Of a DNA stretch of 7,251 nt, positions 1-7,251 are shown one piece after another. A program made the position numbers and the translations under genes. Position 1 is the stretch's first letter; every line of letters starts with the position of its first letter. The DNA is from Pseudomonadota bacterium. GTDB taxonomy: Bacteria; Pseudomonadota; Gammaproteobacteria; Burkholderiales; Burkholderiaceae_C. The DNA lies in assembly GCA_023435325.1 (NCBI GenBank), contig JAEYRT010000296.1, positions 1-7,251 on the forward strand, read 5' to 3'. Below the pieces are notes generated by a model. The model was not told the DNA's origin, searched no databases, and saw only the letters and a program-made list of their open reading frames with translations.

Positions 1-2648
<2,648 letters not shown>

Positions 2649-2719
2649 GCCAAAGCATCGGGTTTTACTGAGGGTGTGCCACGCTAAACACGGCATAATC
2701 CTCTCTAAACCTTAGGAAC

Positions 2720-2755
2720 ACCGCCGCGCGGCTCACTGCGCGGCGGTTTGCTTTT
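2720..2755 (+). terminator. Rho-independent terminator between carB and greA
   Basis: A perfect 9-bp GC stem, CCGCCGCGC (2721-2729) with GCGCGGCGG (2738-2746), is extended by an A-T pair (2720/2747) and has an 8-base loop. The T-rich tail TTTGCTTTT follows at 2747-2755. It lies 72 bases after the carB stop and 106 bases before the greA start, so it should end most carAB transcripts or attenuate entry into greA. The tail overlaps a second hairpin (2753-2768), described in the findings. Confidence 0.85.
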
Positions 2756-2861
2756 GGGGCGTCCCAAACAGCCACGTTGTGGTGGCACTCTGGACATGCC
2801 CCTGTGGCGCAACTGTGCAACCCTTGCGCGTGTACGCCCAGCCGTATGTGGAGAAACTGAC

Positions 2862-3338
2862 ATGGCAACCATCCCAATTACCAAACGTGGCGCAGAAAAG
2901 CTCAAGGCTGAACTGCACCAGCTCAAGACCGTCGAGCGTCCCAACATCATCCAGGCGATTGCCGAAGCGCGTGCGCAAGGGGATCTGAGCGAAAACGCCG
3001 AGTACGAATCTGCCAAAGACCGTCAAGGTTTTATCGAAGGCCGCATTCAGGAAGTGGAAGGCAAGCTGTCGGCCGCCCAAATCATTGACCCTGCCGAGCT
3101 TGATGCCGGTGGTCGTGTGGTGTTTGGCACGACGGTAGAGCTGGAGGACGAAGACACTGGCAATGCCGTGACCTACCAGATCGTGGGTGAGGACGAGGCT
3201 GACATCAAACTGGGCCTGATCAATATTTCCAGTCCGATTGCCCGTGCCCTGATCGGCAAGGAAGAGGGCGACACTGCCGTGGTGCAAGCCCCGGGTGGCG
3301 AGCGTCGCTACGAAATCGTCGCGGTCAAATACATCTGA
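2862..3338 (+). CDS. greA: Transcription elongation factor GreA
   Basis: GreA binds the secondary channel of RNA polymerase and triggers cleavage of the backtracked RNA 3' end, rescuing arrested complexes. The product is 158 residues, the same length as E. coli GreA. Residues 1-75 form the N-terminal coiled-coil hairpin; its tip carries GDLSENAEY with the catalytic acidic pair Asp41 and Glu44 at the expected positions. The C-terminal FKBP-like domain (about 80-158) contains VVFGTTVELED and the family's SPIARALIGKEEGD stretch. The reading frame is open further upstream, to a TTG at 2748. The ATG at 2862 is chosen because a Shine-Dalgarno GGAG (2850-2853) sits 8 bases before it and the MATIPIT start is typical. 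It follows carB on the same strand behind a terminator, so it may depend on readthrough or on a leader promoter; none is obvious. Confidence 0.98.
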   Translation: MATIPITKRGAEKLKAELHQLKTVERPNIIQAIAEARAQGDLSENAEYESAKDRQGFIEGRIQEVEGKLSAAQIIDPAELDAGGRVVFGTTVELEDEDTGNAVTYQIVGEDEADIKLGLINISSPIARALIGKEEGDTAVVQAPGGERRYEIVAVKYI

Positions 3339-3368
3339 TACGCAGCGCTTGGGTTGCACGAAAGCGGC

Positions 3369-3809
3369 ATGGCAGCAACACGCACACCGTCCTTCACGTT
3401 CAAAGTGGCGCTGGTCTTGGCCAGTTTGTGGCTGCTGACGGTCTGTCTCAGTGCCTTGGCTGTGCCCTTCATCGTCGCCAGCGTGCCGTATTGGCACGAA
3501 GTACGCCTGCATTTGCAGCAGCTGGGTTTGGTGCAAACTTGGATTTCTATAGCTGCCTGCGTAGGCCTGTTGGGCATTTCACGTAGAAAACATTCTGAAA
3601 CCGAGCAACCATGGGCGCAAGGCGCTCTACTTATTTATGTGCTCGGTGGTCTGCTTTCTGCCATTTTGCTCAATTACGGCGTACTGCCGCAGTTCTTGGC
3701 TAAAAGCAATAGCACCGGCCCACAACTGCAAGTAGCGGCGCTGATGCTGTTGCACGGCCTGTGTGCCGTGCTTGCGGTGCGCGCGCTGCTCAGGCATCGC
3801 AAGGGGTGA
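3369..3809 (+). CDS. Small four-helix membrane protein, DUF4149/TMEM205-like
   Basis: This is a 146-residue hydrophobic protein of unknown function. Four membrane segments can be read, at about residues 11-35, 55-73, 86-111 and 119-138. A short polar stretch with several basic residues (SRRKHSE) follows helix 2, and the C-terminus (LLRHRKG) is basic. Length, helix pattern, a VQTW-type motif entering helix 2, and position directly after greA match the DUF4149 proteins found at this place in many Burkholderiales. The sequence itself is divergent, so the family call is an inference. It starts 30 bases after the greA stop and is probably cotranscribed with it. An in-frame TTG at 3354 would add five residues; the ATG at 3369 is preferred, although neither has a good ribosome-binding site. 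Codon use is looser than in the neighbours (an ATA at 3549, and the A/T-ending run CTA CTT ATT TAT from 3627). Confidence 0.72.
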   Translation: MAATRTPSFTFKVALVLASLWLLTVCLSALAVPFIVASVPYWHEVRLHLQQLGLVQTWISIAACVGLLGISRRKHSETEQPWAQGALLIYVLGGLLSAILLNYGVLPQFLAKSNSTGPQLQVAALMLLHGLCAVLAVRALLRHRKG

Positions 3810-3838
3810 GCACCAAGCAGCCCAATCACAAGAAACGC

Positions 3839-3872
3839 AAAACCGCTGGGCGCAAGCCACAGCGGTTTTTTT
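3839..3872. terminator. Strong, probably bidirectional terminator between convergent genes
   Basis: AAAACCGCTG (3839-3848) pairs perfectly with CAGCGGTTTT (3860-3869). The stem can continue past a bulged A (3859) through GGC/GCC to a GCAA tetraloop (3852-3855). Seven T follow on the + strand (3866-3872). On the - strand the complement of 3833-3842 is T-rich (TTTTGCGTTT). The element therefore can end both the greA block from the left and the leftward Bug gene, whose stop is 27 bases away at 3899. Confidence 0.92.
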
Positions 3873-3898
3873 ACATGCACTCACGTGAGCGTACGGGC

Positions 3899-4879
3899 TT
3901 AACCGGCCATAGGCCCCAGCTTGGCCAGCGCGTCTTTTTCCTTGGCAGTAGATTCCACCGCAAACTGGCGGTAGTTGTTGCTGTTCATGTAGATGGGCAA
4001 CATTTCAAAACGCTGCAGCATGGCTTGGTAGCTGTCCATCTCCATCGCTTGCTTGAAGGCATCGTGCAGGCGTGCGATCACTTCGGCGGGCATGTCCTTG
4101 GGGCCAGCCAAGCCAAAAGGCGAATATTGCGTGGTGGGCAGACCCAGCTCAATCAGCGTCGGGGTGTCGGGCAAGGCAGCCAGGCGTTTTTCAGTCCAGA
4201 CATTCAGCGCCACCATGCGGCCTTCATTCACATAAGGAATCACGGCGCTGGTGTCTGCACCCACCATCACTTCGCCCGCCATGGTGGCGCGCATCAGCTC
4301 TGCCGAGCCCTTGTAGGGCACATGCACTACCTCCAGGCCCAATTGCTGGGCAATGATGGCCGAGGTCACATGTGGTGAGGTGTACGTGCCTGTGTTGCCG
4401 ATGGTCAGCTTGCCAGGGTTGGCCTTGGCCCAGGCCACCACTTCCGGCCAGTTTTTCAGGCCCGACTGTTTGCTGGCCACCATGCAAAACGCGTAGCCAG
4501 TCACGTTGATGATGTAGCTCAAATCTTCCACCGGGTCCCATTTCAAGCCTGTGGTGAAAGGCAGGCGCATCACGCTCATGGGCAACTGGGCAATGGTGTA
4601 GCCATCGGCAGGTGTCGATTGCAACTGCGCCGCAGGCAGCGATCCCGACGCACCAGGGCGGTTTTCTACAATGATGGGCTGGCCCAGAATTTTGGAAGCG
4701 TTTTCTGCCAGCTGGCGCATGGTCAGGTCTGTGGGTCCTCCGGCAGGGAAGGCCACCACCAGTTTGATGGCGCGTTGCGGAAAGCTTTTGGCCAATGCCA
4801 CACTCGGCAAGCCGCCCAGGCAAGCACTGGCAGCTGTTGCCAAGCCCATTTGCAAATAGGTTCTACGCGAAATTGTCAT
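3899..4879 (-). CDS. Bug/TctC-family periplasmic solute-binding receptor
   Basis: The protein has 326 residues, normal for the Bug (Bordetella uptake gene) family: periplasmic two-lobed receptors that bind small carboxylates or amides for tripartite tricarboxylate (TTT) transporters, or act in sensing. Residues 1-30 are a signal peptide with a twin-arginine-like SRRTYLQ at 4-10, a hydrophobic core and a likely cut after ALA (30). The mature part shows the family's order of motifs: IKLVVAFPAGGPTD (first ligand loop), VENRPGASG, a GNTGTYTSPH second loop, VHVPYKG, then ALPDTPTLIELG and the FGLAGPKDMP stretch. The start is supported by a strong Shine-Dalgarno, AGGGAGA (complement of 4887-4893), 7 bases upstream. 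No tctA/tctB-like membrane genes lie beside it, so it is an orphan receptor, as is very common in Comamonadaceae and Bordetella. The ligand cannot be read from sequence; the nearby fumC makes a C4 acid tempting, but that is only inference. Confidence 0.93.
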   Translation of the reverse strand: MTISRRTYLQMGLATAASACLGGLPSVALAKSFPQRAIKLVVAFPAGGPTDLTMRQLAENASKILGQPIIVENRPGASGSLPAAQLQSTPADGYTIAQLPMSVMRLPFTTGLKWDPVEDLSYIINVTGYAFCMVASKQSGLKNWPEVVAWAKANPGKLTIGNTGTYTSPHVTSAIIAQQLGLEVVHVPYKGSAELMRATMAGEVMVGADTSAVIPYVNEGRMVALNVWTEKRLAALPDTPTLIELGLPTTQYSPFGLAGPKDMPAEVIARLHDAFKQAMEMDSYQAMLQRFEMLPIYMNSNNYRQFAVESTAKEKDALAKLGPMAG

Positions 4880-5234
4880 TTAATTGTCTCCCTGATTGTG
4901 GTTAGGTGACAATTAGTCTAGGCGCAAGCGTTTGATTTACTGTTCTATGAAACCCTTAAGGGAAAACCATTGGTTGCGGTTGTGAAAAACACTCACACGC
5001 GCTATGTAGTGGCTTGCAAGCTGCTCCCAGGCCCACCAGCACGCGGCTCCAGTGCTGCACTTTGCAGCGGATAAAGTTTGCATGCGCCGTGTGGGTGGTG
5101 CTGGGTGCAATGTCCATAATCAAGGTCGCCATCTGTGCTTGAACTTTGCTCTGCTGAAATGGCTACGCACTTGAGCGGCCGTGGCCAGCGCCACCAGCTT
5201 GCCGGATACCCCATAGCTGCCCAGCCAATGGGTT
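4880..5234. other. Gene-free gap between fumC and the Bug gene
   Basis: These 355 bases hold no convincing gene. The leader and presumed promoter of the leftward Bug gene lie at the left end, but no clean -35/-10 pair can be read. Short inverted repeats are frequent: CCCTTAAGGG (4953-4962), AACCATTGGTT (4965-4975), GCTTGCAAGC (5012-5021), CAGCAC/GTGCTG (5037-5057) and GCTGCA-CTT-TGCAGC (5054-5068). Leftward there are only weak open frames. One runs 58 codons from an ATG at 5132 to a stop at 4956 without a good ribosome-binding site. A second, about 40 codons and without a start codon, ends at 5120. Neither resembles a family I know. No terminator with a T-tract is visible after fumC. Confidence 0.6.
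4881..4915. promoter_or_regulatory. Inverted repeat flanking the ribosome-binding site of the Bug gene
   Basis: TAATTGTC (4881-4888) and GACAATTA (4908-4915) are perfect 8-base inverted arms with a 19-base spacer. A third AATTGTC (4871-4877) lies inside the first codons, exactly 11 bases from the start of the AATTGTC at 4882. In the leftward mRNA the arms enclose most of the Shine-Dalgarno, and the hairpin would end one base before the ATG. It could be an operator (half-sites one helical turn apart) or an RNA hairpin affecting initiation. Confidence 0.4.
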
Positions 5235-6629
5235 TCAGCTCAGATTGCCCACCATGTTTTTCGCTACCACCCACGCATCAAACTGCTCGGCGGTGAGATG
5301 GCCGCTGGCAATTGCCGCTTCGCGCAGGCTGGAGCTTTCCTTGTGCGCTTTCTTGGCGATAAAGGCTGCTTTGTCATAGCCAATGTGCGGGTTCAGCGCG
5401 GTCACCAGCATCAGTGATCGGCCCACCAATTCACCGATACGTTCGCGGTTGGGTTCAATGCCCACGGCGCAGTGATCGTTAAAGCTACGCATGCCGTCAG
5501 CCAGCAGACGCACGCTTTGCAAGAAGTTGTGCGCCACCATGGGCCTGAAGACATTCAGCTCAAAATTGCCCGAAGCCCCACCAAAGTTGATCGCCACATC
5601 ATTGCCAAACACCTGGGCGCATAGCATGGTCATGGCTTCGGACTGTGTGGGGTTGACCTTGCCCGGCATGATGGATGAACCGGGTTCATTTTCTGGAATG
5701 CTGATTTCGCCCAGCCCACTGCGCGGGCCGCTGGCCAGCCAGCGCACATCGTTGGCCATCTTCATCAAGCTGGCCGCCAGTGTTTTCAATGCGCCGTGGG
5801 CATGCACCAGCGCATCGCAGCTGGCCAGCGCTTCAAACTTGTTGGGGGCCGTCACAAACGGGTAGCCCGTGAGATGCGCAATCTCAGCGGCCACGCCTTC
5901 GGCATAGCCCTTGGGCGCGTTCAAGCCGGTGCCTACGGCGGTGCCACCCAAGGCCAGTTCATACAAATGCGGCAGGGCAGCGCGCAGGTGCTTTTCACCA
6001 TGCGCCAGCTGCGCGGCCCAACCGGAGATCTCTTGCCCCAGCGTCAACGGTGTGGCGTCCTGCAGGTGCGTGCGGCCAATTTTGACGATGTCTGCAAACG
6101 CCTCGCTCTTGGCCTGCAAAGTGGCGCGCAACTGGCCAATCGCTGGCAGCAGCCGGGTTTCAATGGCCGTAACAGCCGCCACATGCATGGCTGTGGGGAA
6201 CACATCGTTGCTGGACTGGCTTTTGTTCACATCGTCATTAGGGTGTACCAAGCGTGCCTCGCCTCGCGCACCGCCGAGGATTTCGCTGGCGCGGTTGGCC
6301 AGCACCTCGTTCACATTCATATTGGTCTGCGTACCCGAGCCGGTTTGCCACACCACCAGCGGAAACTCCTCGGGGTGCAGGCCTTGCAACACTTCATCGG
6401 CTGCGGTGTTGATGGCACCGGCCTTGACCTTGTCCAGCAAGCCCAAGGCGCAGTTCACGGTGGCACAGGCCTTTTTGACCTGCGCCAGCGCAAAGATGAT
6501 TTCACGTGGCTGTTGCTCGCCGCTGATGTCAAAGTTCTGCAGCGAGCGCTGCGTTTGTGCGCCCCAGAGTTTGTCGGCAGGCACAGCGATGGGGCCAAAA
6601 GTGTCCTTTTCAATACGGGGCGCAGTCAT
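5235..6629 (-). CDS. fumC: Fumarate hydratase, class II (iron-independent)
   Basis: FumC reversibly hydrates fumarate to L-malate in the TCA cycle, as a cytosolic homotetramer without a metal or Fe-S cluster. The product has 464 residues (E. coli FumC 467) and lines up without gaps over the catalytic core: SGTQTNMNVNEV near 98-109, His129 in HPNDDVNKSQSSND (second binding site), catalytic His188 in GRTHLQDATPL, and the flexible loop GSSIMPGKVNPTQ with catalytic Ser318, all at E. coli numbering. The GSSIMPGKVNP signature and asparagine-rich substrate motifs argue for fumarase rather than aspartase or argininosuccinate lyase. The start ATG (complement of 6627-6629) has a Shine-Dalgarno AGGAG (complement of 6639-6643) 9 bases upstream. 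It is transcribed away from the class I fumarase gene at 6896; the shared 266-base region holds a Fur-like box about 110 bases from the fumC start, suggesting induction when iron is short. Confidence 0.98.
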   Translation of the reverse strand: MTAPRIEKDTFGPIAVPADKLWGAQTQRSLQNFDISGEQQPREIIFALAQVKKACATVNCALGLLDKVKAGAINTAADEVLQGLHPEEFPLVVWQTGSGTQTNMNVNEVLANRASEILGGARGEARLVHPNDDVNKSQSSNDVFPTAMHVAAVTAIETRLLPAIGQLRATLQAKSEAFADIVKIGRTHLQDATPLTLGQEISGWAAQLAHGEKHLRAALPHLYELALGGTAVGTGLNAPKGYAEGVAAEIAHLTGYPFVTAPNKFEALASCDALVHAHGALKTLAASLMKMANDVRWLASGPRSGLGEISIPENEPGSSIMPGKVNPTQSEAMTMLCAQVFGNDVAINFGGASGNFELNVFRPMVAHNFLQSVRLLADGMRSFNDHCAVGIEPNRERIGELVGRSLMLVTALNPHIGYDKAAFIAKKAHKESSSLREAAIASGHLTAEQFDAWVVAKNMVGNLS

Positions 6630-6686
6630 GGTGCAAAGCTCCTGGCAGGTGTTGCGGCATGGGTTGCTGAAACCGGGTTCTGGCTG

Positions 6687-6719
6687 CCTTTTCTTGCCGC
6701 TGAAGGGGTGAAGAAAAGG
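6687..6719 (-). promoter_or_regulatory. 9-bp inverted repeat in the fumC leader
   Basis: CCTTTTCTT (6687-6695) and AAGAAAAGG (6711-6719) are perfect inverted arms with a 15-base spacer, 58-90 bases upstream of the fumC ATG and between it and the Fur-like box. If the fumC transcript starts near the Fur-like box, this would be an RNA hairpin in the 5' leader. It lacks a T-tract, so it is not an ordinary terminator. It could also be a DNA-binding site. Confidence 0.35.
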
Positions 6720-6735
6720 ACATGGTAGCGCAGTA

Positions 6736-6754
6736 GTTGAGAGTTATTCTCAAT
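6736..6754. promoter_or_regulatory. Fur-like box between fumC and the class I fumarase gene
   Basis: The core is TGAGAGT-T-ATTCTCA (6738-6752), a 7-1-7 near-palindrome, with one more pair (T6737/A6753). Only one of eight pairs is broken (G6743/T6747). Against the classical TGATAAT-N-ATTATCA consensus it matches 11 of 14 positions, and the GAGAA/TTCTC core is a frequent variant in proteobacterial Fur sites. It lies 9 bases upstream of the -35 facing the class I fumarase gene and about 110 bases from the fumC start. Its placement between an iron-dependent and an iron-independent fumarase supports the call, but binding is inferred. Confidence 0.55.
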
Positions 6755-6762
6755 CATGCTCA

Positions 6763-6793
6763 TTGACGGGCTGCTATTGCCCGGTCCTATATA
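6763..6793 (+). promoter_or_regulatory. Sigma-70-like promoter for the class I fumarase gene
   Basis: TTGACG (6763-6768, five of six consensus bases) and TATATA (6788-6793, within TATATAAG) face the downstream gene. The spacer is 19 bases, longer than the ideal 17, which fits a weak or activator-aided promoter. Transcription would start near 6800, leaving a leader of roughly 95 bases before the ATG at 6896. No equally good pair is seen in the fumC direction. Confidence 0.45.
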
Positions 6794-6859
6794 AGAGTTG
6801 TAGGTTTTTGCCTCGCGTTCAACAGCTGAAGCGCCGATAATTGACAGGTTTTTTTCCGC

Positions 6860-6872
6860 GCGCACTGTGCGC
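6860..6872. repeat. 13-base perfect palindrome in the class I fumarase leader
   Basis: GCGCAC-T-GTGCGC is fully symmetric and lies 23 bases before the ATG, directly after a run of seven T (6849-6855). In RNA it would form a 5-bp stem with a three-base loop; in DNA it could be an operator. No known regulator is recognised. Confidence 0.3.
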
Positions 6873-6895
6873 CATAACAACCGAGAAGCTTCACG

Positions 6896-7251
6896 ATGAC
6901 CACCTCCATCCGACAGCAGGACCTGATCGACTCGATCGCAGGTGCCCTCCAGTACATCAGCTACTACCACACACCGGATTTCATCCAGCACCTGGCGCGC
7001 GCGTACGAACGTGAGCAAAGCCCTGCTGCCAAGGATGCGATGGCGCAAATCCTGACCAACTCCAAGATGGCCGCCACCGGCCAGCGACCCATCTGCCAGG
7101 ACACCGGCATCGTCAACGTGTTCCTGAAAGTGGGCATGGATGTGAAGTGGGACGGCTTCACCATGGGGCTGGAAGACGCCATCAACGAAGGCGTGCGCCG
7201 CGCCTACAACCACCCTGACAACACCTTGCGTGCCTCCGTGGTGGCAGACCC
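6896..7251 (+). CDS. Fumarate hydratase, class I (iron-sulfur), N-terminal part
   Basis: This is the first 118 residues of a class I fumarase, a dimeric, oxygen-sensitive enzyme that interconverts fumarate and malate with a [4Fe-4S] cluster in which one iron binds substrate. The sequence closely resembles the single-chain form of roughly 500 residues found in Pseudomonas and Burkholderiales: opening with LIDSIAGALQYISYYH, then ILTNSKMAATGQRPICQDTGI, where Cys67 is the first of three cluster cysteines, then GVRRAYNHPDNTLRASVVADP. The other two cysteines and the C-terminal beta domain lie beyond the window. The ATG at 6896 is preceded by a modest GAGA (6883-6886) at 9 bases. The gene is unrelated in fold to the divergent fumC. 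It could be named fumA, but usage for this form varies, so no symbol is given. The Fur-like box and promoter upstream suggest iron-linked control. Confidence 0.95.
   Translation, partial: MTTSIRQQDLIDSIAGALQYISYYHTPDFIQHLARAYEREQSPAAKDAMAQILTNSKMAATGQRPICQDTGIVNVFLKVGMDVKWDGFTMGLEDAINEGVRRAYNHPDNTLRASVVAD

Noticed and set aside
2733..3536. 267-codon open frame on the - strand across greA
   Set aside because: It lies opposite greA and the start of the next gene; composition is rich in His, Gln and Thr and no family motif is seen. The + strand GreA is certain.
3880..3889. Palindrome CTCACGTGAG between the terminator and the Bug stop codon
   Set aside because: Several 10-base palindromes are expected by chance in 7 kb, and the position at the 3' ends of two convergent genes suggests no role.
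4981..4997. CRP-like site TGTGA-N7-TCACA
   Set aside because: The arms match the CRP consensus, but the spacer is 7 bases instead of 6, which would misplace the half-sites. Five-base arms are common by chance.
5002..5274. 90-codon leftward frame spanning the fumC end and the gap
   Set aside because: Its start lies inside fumC, composition is unlike a protein family I know, and there is no ribosome-binding site; only the gap itself is reported.
5796..6728. 310-codon open frame on the + strand opposite fumC
   Set aside because: It is a mirror of fumC codon bias. The fumC frame carries all catalytic residues, while this frame has no recognisable domain and runs through the divergent control region.
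6836..6869. GATAAT (6836-6841) and TTGACA (6841-6846) as additional promoter elements for the class I fumarase gene
   Set aside because: TTGACA has no acceptable -10 at 16-18 bases (ACTGTG lies at 17), and GATAAT has no acceptable -35 upstream.
6626..7213. 195-codon open frame on the - strand overlapping the class I fumarase gene
   Set aside because: It is antisense to a clearly recognisable fumarase N-terminus, and it would overlap the fumC start and the control region.

Overview
The window looks like a chromosomal stretch from a betaproteobacterium of the order Burkholderiales, most likely family Comamonadaceae. The basis is the order carB - greA - small DUF4149-like membrane protein, an orphan Bug-type (TctC family) solute receptor, and the coexistence of a class I iron-sulfur fumarase with a class II FumC. 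This placement rests on family resemblance and gene order, not on a marker gene, so genus level is open.

Layout. Bases 1-3872 are a rightward block: the 3' four fifths of carB (large subunit of carbamoyl-phosphate synthetase, pyrimidine and arginine synthesis), a strong hairpin terminator, greA (transcript cleavage factor), then a four-helix membrane protein of the DUF4149 type. It closes with a second, nearly symmetric terminator at about 3839-3872. Bases 3899-6629 read leftward: a periplasmic Bug receptor, a 355-base gap without a convincing gene but with several inverted repeats, and fumC. From 6896 a class I fumarase gene reads rightward and runs off the right edge.

How the parts fit. 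Carbamoyl phosphate supply and transcription fidelity (carB, greA) are housekeeping functions. The right half is about carboxylates: a receptor of a family that binds small organic acids, and two unrelated fumarases transcribed divergently from a 266-base control region. One fumarase needs a labile [4Fe-4S] cluster and the other needs no metal.

The most interesting sequence is that divergent control region. It holds a near-palindrome of the 7-1-7 Fur type centred on 6745, a promoter-like TTGACG/TATATA pair facing the class I gene, and a 9-bp inverted repeat in the fumC leader. Together they suggest an iron-responsive choice between fumarase isoenzymes. I did not find a wholly new system. The remaining findings are regulatory candidates: a greA leader terminator with overlapping hairpins, a repeat flanking the Bug ribosome-binding site, and the unexplained 4880-5234 gap.
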